NCBI GenBank assembly: GCA_963678555.2
Contig: CAXXJA010000002.1
Coordinates: 372,001-436,000, forward strand
Origin: SABI01 sp963678555
GTDB taxonomy: Bacteria > Spirochaetota > Spirochaetia > Sphaerochaetales > Sphaerochaetaceae
Direction: 5' to 3'
Length of the DNA stretch: 64,000 nt
Shown here: positions 25,920 to 34,529 of the stretch, one piece after another
Layout of the letters: each line of letters begins with the position of its first letter
Numbering within the stretch: position 1 is the stretch's first letter
Program-made: the position numbers and the translations under genes
Notes under the pieces: model-generated
Databases searched by the model: none
What the model saw: the letters and a program-made list of their open reading frames with translations, nothing else
Told to the model about the DNA's origin: nothing

Positions 25920-27008
25920 ATGAAGAATCCCACACTGCTTGCGTTCGCCGCTGCGATCATCATCTCGCTCATGCTTCCGATCCCGCAGGCATTGAAGTCG
26001 AGTATAGTCTTTCTGCTTCTCGCAATCTATATCTATCTGAAACGGGGATATCTCTACGTCGTAGCGGCCTCCACACGGTTCAACAAGGGGGATGAGAAGA
26101 ATCTGGCACGATCCTGGGCATGGTATGAGAAAGGATGGCGGGCGGGACTTGCTCCCCAGTATGCCCACATGCTGGGGAATCTGTTCGTTCAGCGTGGCGA
26201 TGCCCGCATAGCCCTTGAGATCTTCGATCAGCTTATCGAGCGGGGAGAAGCCGGAAAAAAGGGATATGCCGGTATGGTGAAGGGAGTCAGGATCAGCAGG
26301 TCGATGGCTCTCTGGGTGACGGGGAAGAGAGAAGAGGCTGTCAGTGAACTGCAGGAGGTGAAATCCTCGGGTCATCTCGATACGAACCTTGCAGTGAATC
26401 TCGGTTCCTACCTGCTTGCACTGGACCGTCTTGATGAAATGGAATCACTCCTTCAGGATCTGGAGACGATGAGCCCGCAAAGCAGCGGAATGAAGGACAA
26501 CAGAGGGTACTATCTGTTTAAGAGAGGGGATCTGCTGAGCTCCGATGCCCTGTACCGTGCCCTGCTCACTGAAGAGACACCGAAGTTCCCCGAAGCCTAT
26601 TTTCATGCCGGGCAGGTACGTCTCGCTCTGGGCAAGTGTGCACAGGCCTGTGTCCTGTTCGAACAGGCCCTCGAGCATCCGTTCTACCGTACCTCCACCG
26701 TTACCGAGGAGGAGGTCCGTTCTTTCCTTGATGAGGCACAGAACACCAAGGATTCTCTCGGGGTGGAAAATGAGGATGATGAAGCGGAGATCCATTCGGC
26801 GATCTTTGATGATGACATGTTTGATGATGAGGGACCGAATACAGAGCTCAATGATGATGACGATGAGGTCGGGGTGAATATCGAGCTTGATGATGCTGAT
26901 TACGCCGATGAGAATGATTCCGAGGTGGAGGATGACAGTGAGGATGATTCCAGTTTAGAACGGGTACTGTATGATGAGACTGATGATGAGGATGGCCGGA
27001 CCCGATAG
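25920..27008 (+). CDS. Membrane-anchored TPR protein with highly acidic C-terminal tail
   Basis: ATG 25920 follows AAGGGG and gives a protein that starts with one or two membrane segments (LLAFAAAIIISLMLPI; SSIVFLLLAIYIYL). Residues about 60-280 are TPR-like helical repeats: SWAWYEKGWRAG, MLGNLFVQRGDARIALEIFDQL, YFHAGQVRLALGKCAQACVLFEQAL. The last 80 residues are extraordinarily acidic, largely Asp and Glu with few basic residues. TPR domains bind partner proteins, so this is probably an inner-membrane scaffold facing the cytoplasm. The tail may bind cations or basic proteins. The start of the cardiolipin synthase gene is three bases after its stop, so the genes are coupled. Confidence 0.68.
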   Translation: MKNPTLLAFAAAIIISLMLPIPQALKSSIVFLLLAIYIYLKRGYLYVVAASTRFNKGDEKNLARSWAWYEKGWRAGLAPQYAHMLGNLFVQRGDARIALEIFDQLIERGEAGKKGYAGMVKGVRISRSMALWVTGKREEAVSELQEVKSSGHLDTNLAVNLGSYLLALDRLDEMESLLQDLETMSPQSSGMKDNRGYYLFKRGDLLSSDALYRALLTEETPKFPEAYFHAGQVRLALGKCAQACVLFEQALEHPFYRTSTVTEEEVRSFLDEAQNTKDSLGVENEDDEAEIHSAIFDDDMFDDEGPNTELNDDDDEVGVNIELDDADYADENDSEVEDDSEDDSSLERVLYDETDDEDGRTR

Positions 27009-27010
27009 CT

Positions 27011-28549
27011 ATGAAACGGTTGCTAAAGATTCTCACAGGCAGATTCTTCGCTTTTGTAGTTCTTACCCTGCTGCAGCTGGCATTGCTTGTTGCGATTCTT
27101 TTGAATATCCTGGAGAGGGTTGATCTGTTTTTCTCTATCACCTATGTTCTCAGCGGCATAACGGTATTCTATGTTCTTTCACGGGAGGAAAACCCTGCCT
27201 ATAAGATGATCTGGTTGATACTCCTTCTTGCCGCTCCCGTATTTTCCGTTCCCTTTTTCATCATTTTCGGGAACAAGCGGGATTCGAAAAAAGTGGCCAG
27301 ACAGGTTGCACTCTATAACCAGTATGTTCGCAACGAGGACGCCGCCGAGTGTGCCCTGCGGGCCGAAGGAGTGCGTGAGCGGTTGAAATCATACTCCCGT
27401 TCCTACTCCCGTCAGAGTGACTATCTGTATAACCTGACCCGCTCGTGCGTCTACGACCGCACATCTGCAGCCTATTTTCCCACAGGTGAAGCAGCTTTCG
27501 AGGCAATTATTGAGGACATGAGGAAGGCCACCAGGTTCATCCTTATAGAGACCTTCATCATCGATCTGGGAACCCTGTGGGATTCTGTTCTCTCCGTCCT
27601 CACGGAGAAGGTGAGACAGAGAGTGGATGTCTATCTTCTGTACGATGATGTCGGTACGATAAAGAACGTTCCGGCCACCTATCAGAAGACACTTGCAGAG
27701 ACAGGTATCAAGGTAGCTGTTTTCAACAGGCTCCGGGCGCACCTGAACCCCCGTCTCAACTATCGTGATCACCGAAAGCTTATCATCATCGACGGAGATA
27801 TCGGGTACACCGGGGGGATAAACATCGCTGATGAGTATATCAACCGGAAGATACGGTTCGGACACTGGAAGGATACGGCTGTCCGCCTGCACGGTGATGC
27901 GGTGATTTCAATGACTAATCTGTTTTTCCAGCAGTGGGGATTCACCACCAAGGAATCAATCGATATACAGTCGTTCTCTCCCCGAACGAATGTGCAGGGA
28001 GACGGTTTCATCCAACCGTTCGGCGACTCCCCCCTTGATACCTATAACATCGCGGAGAATGCCTATATTCAGATGATCAACCATGCGAACACCTACCTGT
28101 GGCTCACTACTCCGTATCTGATCCTTGATACCCAGATGATCACTGCTCTTACGCTGGCAAGCGAGAGCGGTGTCGATGTCAGGATCATCACTCCCAGTAT
28201 CCCTGACAAGTGGTACGTTCATGCGGTTTCACGCTCTCACTATGGACAGCTTATCAGGTCCGGAGTGAAAATCTATGAATATACCCCGGGATTTATCCAT
28301 GCGAAGATGTTCGTGAGCGACGACAGAGCAGCCATCGTGGGAACAACGAACATGGATTACCGGAGTTTCTATCTTCATTTCGAGTGCGGCGTCGCCTTCT
28401 TCAACTCGTCAGTCGTTCACCAGGTGCGCAACGACATTCAGAGGATACTCACCGTGAGCAGAGAGATCACCGAACAGATGGTGGACAGCACTCCCCTGAT
28501 AACCCGGTTTGTGAGAAACCTGCTGAAACTTTTCTCCCCTGTTATGTAG
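27011..28549 (+). CDS. cls: Cardiolipin synthase (phospholipase D family)
   Basis: Three N-terminal membrane segments are followed by two phospholipase D motifs: DHRKLIIIDGDIGYTGG and HAKMFVSDDRAAIVGTTNMDYRS, both HxKxxxxD. Length (512) and order match bacterial ClsA, which joins two phosphatidylglycerol molecules (or phosphatidylethanolamine plus phosphatidylglycerol) to form cardiolipin at the inner membrane. The FFIIFGNKRDSKK segment between membrane and catalytic parts is typical. It is co-transcribed with the acidic TPR protein. It is convergent with the next gene, whose 3' end carries a 17-bp tandem duplication. Confidence 0.92.
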   Translation: MKRLLKILTGRFFAFVVLTLLQLALLVAILLNILERVDLFFSITYVLSGITVFYVLSREENPAYKMIWLILLLAAPVFSVPFFIIFGNKRDSKKVARQVALYNQYVRNEDAAECALRAEGVRERLKSYSRSYSRQSDYLYNLTRSCVYDRTSAAYFPTGEAAFEAIIEDMRKATRFILIETFIIDLGTLWDSVLSVLTEKVRQRVDVYLLYDDVGTIKNVPATYQKTLAETGIKVAVFNRLRAHLNPRLNYRDHRKLIIIDGDIGYTGGINIADEYINRKIRFGHWKDTAVRLHGDAVISMTNLFFQQWGFTTKESIDIQSFSPRTNVQGDGFIQPFGDSPLDTYNIAENAYIQMINHANTYLWLTTPYLILDTQMITALTLASESGVDVRIITPSIPDKWYVHAVSRSHYGQLIRSGVKIYEYTPGFIHAKMFVSDDRAAIVGTTNMDYRSFYLHFECGVAFFNSSVVHQVRNDIQRILTVSREITEQMVDSTPLITRFVRNLLKLFSPVM

Positions 28550-28555
28550 GATTTC

Positions 28556-28589
28556 TCCTCAGAGGTCCCTGATCCTCAGAGGTCCCTGA
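28556..28589. repeat. Perfect 17-bp tandem duplication across a stop codon
   Basis: TCCTCAGAGGTCCCTGA occurs twice without gap (28556-28572 and 28573-28589). On the minus strand the copy at 28573-28589 contains the last codons and TGA of the flavoprotein gene; the other copy lies just past the stop. It looks like a recent replication-slippage event. Confidence 0.9.
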
Positions 28590-29859
28590 GCATCCCGTGT
28601 GCGACGCGTATACCGCTTGCCCACGCAGCGGTGATTCCTCTGCTTGTTCCTGCACCATCTCCTGCAAGGTAGACGTTCTGTGTCACACGGAACATCTCAT
28701 CGCGGTAGACGGGCTTGTTTGCATAGAGCTTGATCTCGGGGTAGTACATGATGGTGGAAGGGTGCAGTACTCCGGGAACCACCGTGTCGAGGCTTTTCAT
28801 CGCCTTCCAGATATTTCTCAGGATCTTCGAAGGCATCGCCAGTGAGATATCTCCCGGGCAGCAGTCCTTCAGTGTCGGGGTGAAATCGAAGTAATCTGAG
28901 TTGAATGAGTCTTCCTTGCTTCTCGAACCGAGGCGGAAATCACCTACGCGCTGCATAAGAGGCCGTCCGCCTCCCATCAGTGCCGCCTGAAGGCCGAGAT
29001 TCTCCGCGTATGCCTGGCCGCTTGCCAGCGGCGCAGTAAACTTCACGGTCTTGAGGATCGCGAAGTTGGCCATACCGTTCTCCCTGTTACGCTCTTTTGA
29101 ATACGCATGTCCGTTGACCGAGTACCAGGTGTCACCGCGATGTGTCACATACTTCTCCTTGACAACGTGGGCATCTCCGCTGTTGGTACAGAAGGTCCTG
29201 ACCTTGTCCTCAAAATAGAATTTCGGGTCGTAGTAGTCTCTGACGATCGGATAGTGTTCGATCCTGGTCTCGACCCGTATTCCGATATCCACGATATTGT
29301 CTATGAAGGGGACGTTCAGACTGGTGAGGATCGTCTGCAGGAAATGGAATCCCTGGCGTCCGGGAGCGATCAGGAGTTTTCTGTAGGCAATCTGTCTGGT
29401 GTCGGTGGTGATCAGCCGGTTCTCTTCATCCACACTCAGCATCGTTTCACCGAGAGAGAGTGTGACGCCGAGAGCATCGAGATCAGCAAGGAGGCGCTTG
29501 ATCAGCAGAAGCCCGCCGTCGGTTCCAAGGTGGGACTGCCTGATGTCGAGAAGACTTCCTCCGAGCCGTTCAGCCCGTTTCTGGTACACCTCTATGTTGC
29601 TCTTGTGAAGAATATCAGGGGCCAGGAATGCGGTCACCTCTTTCAGATACCCCTCTGCGGTCGTCTTATCCCAGTACTCCTGAGGAAATCCGATGGGGTA
29701 GGTGAAGTTCATCTTGCAGTCGTTTCTCATTCCGCCGGTCGAGTATCTGTTCTTATCGATCATGAGAATCGATGCGCCCGGTTTCTTCCTGGCTATTTCG
29801 AACGCCGCTCCCATTCCTGCAGGACCGGACCCGACAATGATCACATCATAGCTATCCAC
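28576..29859 (-). CDS. FAD-dependent dehydrogenase
   Basis: GTG 29859, seven bases after AGGAG, starts a 427-residue flavoprotein; an upstream frame to 29895 lacks a ribosome site. The N-terminal FAD-binding motif is DVIIVGSGPAGMGAAFEIA, followed by an acidic strand (ILMIDKN). The C-terminal second FAD segment is VYLAGDGAGTSRGITAAWASG. The middle contains KLLIAPGRQGFHFL and a cysteine pair near FDFTPTLKDCCPGDI. It belongs to the family usually annotated as NAD(FAD)-utilising dehydrogenases, related to proteins near tRNA- or quinone-modifying flavoenzymes. Substrate and pathway are unknown. It is divergent from the amidohydrolase-like gene. Confidence 0.78.
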   Translation of the reverse strand: MDSYDVIIVGSGPAGMGAAFEIARKKPGASILMIDKNRYSTGGMRNDCKMNFTYPIGFPQEYWDKTTAEGYLKEVTAFLAPDILHKSNIEVYQKRAERLGGSLLDIRQSHLGTDGGLLLIKRLLADLDALGVTLSLGETMLSVDEENRLITTDTRQIAYRKLLIAPGRQGFHFLQTILTSLNVPFIDNIVDIGIRVETRIEHYPIVRDYYDPKFYFEDKVRTFCTNSGDAHVVKEKYVTHRGDTWYSVNGHAYSKERNRENGMANFAILKTVKFTAPLASGQAYAENLGLQAALMGGGRPLMQRVGDFRLGSRSKEDSFNSDYFDFTPTLKDCCPGDISLAMPSKILRNIWKAMKSLDTVVPGVLHPSTIMYYPEIKLYANKPVYRDEMFRVTQNVYLAGDGAGTSRGITAAWASGIRVAHGMLRDL

Positions 29860-30071
29860 ACATACACTCCTTGCATACCACAGACGAGTATACACAATCG
29901 GGGCTCGGGGGTACAGGCTATGCGGGCGCCTGTCTACCGGTTTTCCGGTATCCGGTACTTCCTGTGAGGTCGGACAGTACAGGCCTTCTGGTCAGGTCCC
30001 GTGTACACTGAGGTGCAGCCTGTGTGATTTTCATCTTGCTTTTTCTGAGAATCCTTTCCATTGTAGTACCT

Positions 30072-30968
30072 ATGATATACGATCTTCTCATCACCAATGT
30101 CATACTCGTCGACGGATACTGGGACTTTCCCTACAGCGGCAGTGTGCTGATCCGTGACGGTATTCTGGAGGTGGTCAGTGCATGCAGGGTCTCACTTGAG
30201 GCCAGGGAGATCTTCGATGGAGGCGGTCTCTATCTGATTCCCGGTATCGTGGATGTCAACAGCCTCTATGACTCAACGGACTCTGAAGGGGTTCCAGGGA
30301 TCACGACACGGACGTTGCTGAAACCGCGACCGGTAGAAGGGATACACACTCTCTGGCTGCAGGACTATGCAGCCGTATGGAAATCTTCGGTGGAGGGCGA
30401 GCGGGATTGTTCATTCGCGGAACAGGAGATACGCTCCCGTCTTTCCCTCAGCGTCTCGGAAGGTGTACGAGGGATCTCTGTTGATCTCAGCACATTTCAG
30501 GTCAGCAGTATCGATGAGGCGTTTCACACTCTTATGGCAGGGATTGCCTCACATGAACTGGTCCTGCTCCTTCACGGCAGTGATAATGAGCACACCCTTG
30601 CAGTCCTGAAACCTATCATAGCCTCTGCCCATACCAGGCGTCCCCGGGTCCATGTCGCCTGTCGGCGACAGAAGACAGCGGGTGAGGGCTCCTGTGAAAC
30701 TGCCATTTCCTCTCTGGTAGCAGATGCCGCCCAGGCCGGTCTCGAGATCTCGTGTGACTGGTATCCCCACCGCTGGAACATCTCATCACTGCCCCAGACA
30801 GTGAAGCAGCTAGCACGTGTGCCGGCACGGGCTCTCGGTCTCGACTCGTGCGGGATCATACGGAGCGGGTACCGTGCCGATCTCGTCCTGCTCTCTCCTG
30901 ATGAGACTCACGGGGTGCAGGTTCACAGGGTGTGGACAGGGGGGAGAGTCGTACCGGACATGAGGTGA
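30072..30968 (+). CDS. Degenerate amidohydrolase (D-aminoacylase/dihydroorotase-like)
   Basis: The N-terminal urease-type beta-sandwich (YDLLITNVILVDG, then GLYLIPGIVDVNSLYDS) and the C-terminal end (VPARALGLDSCGIIRSGYRADLVLLSPDE) clearly belong to the amidohydrolase superfamily. The metal-binding HxH that should follow PGIVD is replaced by VNS. No conserved metal-bridging lysine or later histidine pair is apparent. At 298 residues it is far shorter than active relatives (400-530). It is either a decaying gene or a catalytically dead protein with another role. ATG 30072 is chosen for the conserved start; a frame open from 30024 would add a hydrophobic leader. No good ribosome site is seen. 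Confidence 0.55.
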   Translation: MIYDLLITNVILVDGYWDFPYSGSVLIRDGILEVVSACRVSLEAREIFDGGGLYLIPGIVDVNSLYDSTDSEGVPGITTRTLLKPRPVEGIHTLWLQDYAAVWKSSVEGERDCSFAEQEIRSRLSLSVSEGVRGISVDLSTFQVSSIDEAFHTLMAGIASHELVLLLHGSDNEHTLAVLKPIIASAHTRRPRVHVACRRQKTAGEGSCETAISSLVADAAQAGLEISCDWYPHRWNISSLPQTVKQLARVPARALGLDSCGIIRSGYRADLVLLSPDETHGVQVHRVWTGGRVVPDMR

Positions 30969-30994
30969 TGGGATGTAGAGGGCGTACGTGTGCG

Positions 30995-31747
30995 TTATGC
31001 GTTGAAGCGCTGGAGGAACTGACGTGTGCGCTGTTCTCTTGTCGCGGAGAACAGTTCCTCAGGTGTTCCCTGTTCGATGACCTTCCCCTCGTCCATAAAA
31101 ATGACACGGTCGCTTATATCGCGGGCGAACGACATCTCATGGGTTACAACGAGCATCGTTATATGCTCCTGAGCGAGTTCCTTGATGACCGACAGTATCT
31201 CTCCTGTCAGTTCCGGGTCGAGAGCACTGGTCGGTTCATCGAAACACAGCAGGGCAGGCGAGAGGGCGAGAGAGCGTGCGATGGAAACTCTCTGCTGCTG
31301 GCCGCCGCTGAGCTGGCAGGGATAGCTTGCGGCTTTCTCTTCCAGTCCCATTTTCTTCAGCAGTTCAAATGCTCTGTCCCGTGCCTCTTCTCTGCTTCTC
31401 TTGAGTACATGTATCTGAGCCTCTGTGATATTGCGCAGCACCGAGAAATGGGGGAAGAGGTTGAAGTTCTGAAAGACAAGGCCTATGGAGAGCCTGATCT
31501 CCTGAAGCGTGGAGGAATGTGCATAGGTGGCAGGGTCTCCTTCTGCGAGTGTTCTTCCCTCTACCTGTATCAGGCCGCTGTCTATCCGTTCGAGATTGGT
31601 GATGCACCTGAGAAGGGTCGACTTACCCGATCCTGAGGGACCGATGACCGAGAGGACCTCTCCGGAATTCTGAGTCACAGAGATTCCCTTGAGCACCTCA
31701 AGAGCCCCGAAGGACTTCCTTACCTGTTCAATACGCAGTACTTCCAT
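30995..31747 (-). CDS. Polar amino-acid ABC transporter, ATP-binding protein
   Basis: The 250-residue ATPase has Walker A GPSGSGKST, the Q-loop in GLVFQNFNLFPHFSVLRN, signature LSGGQQQR, Walker B ALLCFDEPTSALDPEL and the switch histidine in VVTHEMSF. It is closest in pattern to GlnQ/HisP-type ATPases that energise uptake of polar amino acids. ATG 31747 follows GAGGAG; the open frame to 31816 overlaps the permease. It is the last gene of a minus-strand operon (binding protein, permease, ATPase). It converges with the amidohydrolase-like gene, separated by 26 bases. Confidence 0.92.
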   Translation of the reverse strand: MEVLRIEQVRKSFGALEVLKGISVTQNSGEVLSVIGPSGSGKSTLLRCITNLERIDSGLIQVEGRTLAEGDPATYAHSSTLQEIRLSIGLVFQNFNLFPHFSVLRNITEAQIHVLKRSREEARDRAFELLKKMGLEEKAASYPCQLSGGQQQRVSIARSLALSPALLCFDEPTSALDPELTGEILSVIKELAQEHITMLVVTHEMSFARDISDRVIFMDEGKVIEQGTPEELFSATREQRTRQFLQRFNA

Positions 31748-31757
31748 ACCCAGCTCC

Positions 31758-32393
31758 TCAGGAATAGTAATCGAGTCTCTTCTCGATACCGTCGAACGTT
31801 CTGGATACGACGGCATTCATCACGAAGTAGAAGACCCCGGCGATGAAGATCGGCATCGTCGAGAATTCTCTGGCCGCCGCGTTCTGCGCCACACGAAACA
31901 GTTCGGCGACTCCGATCGTCTGTGCCAGAGCAGTGTCCTTGACCAGAGTGATGACCTCATTGCCCATGGCGGGGATGATACGGCGTATCACCTGAGGAAG
32001 TATGATGAAGAAATACGTGTGCGAACGTGAGAACCCCAGGACGTGGGCCGCTTCCCACTGTCCCGGAGAAATACTCTGAATCCCGCCTCGATAGATCTCG
32101 GCGAAGTATGCGGCGTAGTTGATCACATAGGCGATGATCACTGCTGTGAACCGTCCGCTTGAGGCACCGAAAATGTAATAGGGTGCGAAGTAGACGAAGA
32201 TGAGCTGCAGGATCAGCGGGGTCCCCCGCATGATCATGATGTAGATATTGACTATCGAACGTATCACTCTGTTCGTACTCATTCTTCCCCGTGCGACAAG
32301 AAGTCCCAGGGGAAGGGCGAACAGCAGAGTAAGAAAGAATATCCTGAGAGAGACCAGAGAGGCCTCCAGCATCATCAGCAGCAGCTTCACCAT
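31758..32393 (-). CDS. Polar amino-acid ABC transporter, permease
   Basis: The 211-residue HisM/GlnP-type permease has five predicted membrane helices. It begins MVKLLLMMLEASLVSLRIFF, with the typical RGTPLILQLIFVYF segment in the first third. The cytoplasmic EAA-type loop lies at YFAEIYRGGIQSISPGQWEAAHVLGFS. It forms the channel with a homodimer or a second permease; only one permease gene is present, so a homodimer is likely. It sits 10 bases upstream of the ATPase and 12 bases downstream of the binding protein. Confidence 0.92.
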   Translation of the reverse strand: MVKLLLMMLEASLVSLRIFFLTLLFALPLGLLVARGRMSTNRVIRSIVNIYIMIMRGTPLILQLIFVYFAPYYIFGASSGRFTAVIIAYVINYAAYFAEIYRGGIQSISPGQWEAAHVLGFSRSHTYFFIILPQVIRRIIPAMGNEVITLVKDTALAQTIGVAELFRVAQNAAAREFSTMPIFIAGVFYFVMNAVVSRTFDGIEKRLDYYS

Positions 32394-32405
32394 TCCCTGT
32401 GACTC

Positions 32406-33215
32406 CTATCGGCCGATGACGGTGATATCACCACCGAACCAGTCGGTACTGATGCGTGCCATCGCTCCGTCCGAGGCCATCTCTTCGAGAATCCTCTGCA
32501 CTTCATTTCTCAGTGCGTTGTCGTTCTTCCTGAATCCGACACCGTACTCTTCACTTGACAGAGGCTCCTCGAGGATCCTGAAATCCTTTCCGCTTCTCTG
32601 GATGTTGTCATTCGCGACAAAGAGGTCAAGAACCACTGCATCCACTCCACCGATCTCAAGGTCCATCAGTGCAGTGAGGTTATCCTTCACTTCGACGATT
32701 TCATCAAGAGATGCCGCGAACGCTTCATCGGCATTGACAGCTTCAGCTGCTGAGGAACCTGCCTGGATACCTACCTTCCTGCCCGCAAGGTCTGAAAGGC
32801 TTTTCACAGGAGATGAGGCTTTCACAACCGCGACCTGAGCGTTGTTCACATAGGCTTCTGTGAAGTTGATCATCTTTGCCCGTTCCTCGGTGATGGTGAA
32901 TCCGTTCCAGATACAGTCGATATTGCCGGTGTTGAGCTCCTGCTCCTTCGCGTTCCAGTCGATAGGCTGGAGAATCAGTTCCACGCCCATCCTGTCGGTG
33001 ACTTCCCGTGCCAGGTCTATGTCGAAGCCGACGATCTCGTTGTCATCATTGCGATAGCCCATGGGAGGGAACGAATCGTCAAGTCCAAGGACGAACTCCC
33101 CCGATTCAAGGATTTTCTCAAGGGAATCATCTGTCTGACCTTCCTGAGTTCCCGCTGCGAACAGCAGAGAGCCTGCAATAATACAGACCATAAGCAGAAG
33201 AAATGCTTTTTTCAT
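32406..33215 (-). CDS. Polar amino-acid ABC transporter, solute-binding protein
   Basis: The 269-residue family 3 binding protein has a signal peptide (AFLLLMVCIIAGSLLFAAG) without a canonical lipobox cysteine at the cleavage site. The ligand-binding motifs are VLGLDDSFPPMGYRNDDNEIVGFDIDLAREV, IDCIWNGFTITEER and VGIQAGSSAAEAV. Family 3 proteins bind glutamine, arginine, cystine and similar amino acids; the ligand is not decided here. The LFAAGTQEG cleavage region is of the type common in spirochaete binding proteins. It heads the operon, behind a 19-bp inverted repeat (33242-33260) that probably binds a regulator. Confidence 0.9.
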   Translation of the reverse strand: MKKAFLLLMVCIIAGSLLFAAGTQEGQTDDSLEKILESGEFVLGLDDSFPPMGYRNDDNEIVGFDIDLAREVTDRMGVELILQPIDWNAKEQELNTGNIDCIWNGFTITEERAKMINFTEAYVNNAQVAVVKASSPVKSLSDLAGRKVGIQAGSSAAEAVNADEAFAASLDEIVEVKDNLTALMDLEIGGVDAVVLDLFVANDNIQRSGKDFRILEEPLSSEEYGVGFRKNDNALRNEVQRILEEMASDGAMARISTDWFGGDITVIGR

Positions 33216-33241
33216 CTGAGTACCTCTTTGTGTGTAGTGTG

Positions 33242-33260
33242 TGATACGAAAATCGTATCA
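33242..33260. promoter_or_regulatory. 19-bp inverted repeat operator between divergent operons
   Basis: TGATACGA-AAA-TCGTATCA is a perfect inverted repeat with a 3-base spacer, 27 bases before the amino-acid binding-protein start. On the minus strand it would overlap a weak -10 region (TTTATC, 17 bases, GATACG). It could control the ABC operon, the divergent oadB gene, or both. The cognate regulator is not identifiable. Confidence 0.6.
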
Positions 33261-33373
33261 TTTCTCTTTCCCGCATGATAAAATGTAACACAGACTTTGA
33301 AAAGAGCCAGCTGCATAGATTCTGTATCTTTATACTATTGTGGGCAGAATTTCGAAGTGGAGGTACAAAAACT

Positions 33374-34513
33374 GTGTCGTTTCTTCTTACCGGATTAGGT
33401 GCGACAACCTACAAGGTCCTCATTATGTATGGCATTGGGGGTGTGCTCATCTTTCTGGCGATCAGCAGAAAGATGGAGCCGGCTCTCCTTTTGCCGCTCG
33501 GTTTCGGTGCCATTCTGGTCAATATTCCCTTTTCCGGAGCTATGAATACGACCCTGACAGGGATCGGAGAGGTGAGTGGCATTCTCCAGTGGCTGTTCGA
33601 AGTGGGAATAGAGGCAAGTGAAGCCATGCCGCTTCTGCTGTTTATCGGTATCGGTGCCATGATAGATTTTGGTCCACTCCTCGCTTCCCCCCGACTGATT
33701 CTTTTCGGAGCTGCCGCACAGAGCGGGATCTTCATCACCATCAGTATCGCTGCTCTGCTCGGGTTCCCCCTGAGGGATGCAGCGAGTATCGGTATCATAG
33801 GAGCCGCGGACGGACCGACATCGATCCTTGTCTCACAGGTGCTCGGCAGTTCCTACGTTGGTGCGATAGCGGTGGCAGCCTACTCCTACATGGCACTCGT
33901 TCCGATCATACAGCCGTTCGCCATCAGGCTGGTGACGACGAAGAAGGAACGCAAGATCCGCATGACCTATCATCCTCACAGTGTGTCCCGGATGACCCGT
34001 CTGCTGTTCCCTGTCATCGTGACCCTGATATCAGGGTATGTGGCTCCCGCCTCGGTATCACTGGTCGGTCTGCTGATGTTTGGCAATCTTATCCGCGAAT
34101 CACAGGTGCTTGGAACGATGACCGACACGGCACAGCATGTCCTCGCACAGCTGATCACCCTGCTTCTGGGTATCACGATAGCGGCCAGCATGCAGGCTGA
34201 AGCGTTCGTCCGTTTAGAGACTCTGATGATCATGGTGCTCGGCCTTCTTGCCTTCACCTTCGATACGATTGCGGGCGTTCTGTTCGCGAAGATGATGAAT
34301 CTGTTCAGTTCACAGAAGGTGAACCCGATGATCGGAGCCGCAGGGATCTCCGCCTTTCCGATGAGTGCACGGGTGGTGCAGAGGATGGGACAGGAAGCCG
34401 ACAGCCAGAACCACCTGCTGATGCATGCCGTAGGTGCGAACGTTTCGGGACAGATCGCATCAGTCGTTGCAGGAGGGGTCGTGCTCGCCCTGGTGCCGGG
34501 TATGCTGGTGTAG
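33374..34513 (+). CDS. oadB: Sodium-pumping carboxylate decarboxylase, beta subunit
   Basis: OadB/GcdB/MmdB subunits decarboxylate carboxybiotin inside the membrane and export two sodium ions per cycle. The 379-residue protein has about nine hydrophobic segments, the conserved IGIIGAADGPTSI (with the essential aspartate) and HAVGANVSGQIASVVAGG near the C-terminus. GTG 33374 is chosen because GTGGAGGT precedes it and the family N-terminus begins there; an earlier frame from 33275 has no such support. The small gamma-like gene follows after 16 bases. The alpha (carboxyltransferase) and biotin carrier genes are not adjacent, so they must be elsewhere or missing. Confidence 0.88.
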   Translation: MSFLLTGLGATTYKVLIMYGIGGVLIFLAISRKMEPALLLPLGFGAILVNIPFSGAMNTTLTGIGEVSGILQWLFEVGIEASEAMPLLLFIGIGAMIDFGPLLASPRLILFGAAAQSGIFITISIAALLGFPLRDAASIGIIGAADGPTSILVSQVLGSSYVGAIAVAAYSYMALVPIIQPFAIRLVTTKKERKIRMTYHPHSVSRMTRLLFPVIVTLISGYVAPASVSLVGLLMFGNLIRESQVLGTMTDTAQHVLAQLITLLLGITIAASMQAEAFVRLETLMIMVLGLLAFTFDTIAGVLFAKMMNLFSSQKVNPMIGAAGISAFPMSARVVQRMGQEADSQNHLLMHAVGANVSGQIASVVAGGVVLALVPGMLV

Positions 34514-34529
34514 GGCAAGGAGGAATGCT

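Noticed and set aside
29935..29958. Three closely spaced CCGGT repeats between divergent genes
   Set aside because: Short, imperfectly spaced and without promoter context; could be chance.
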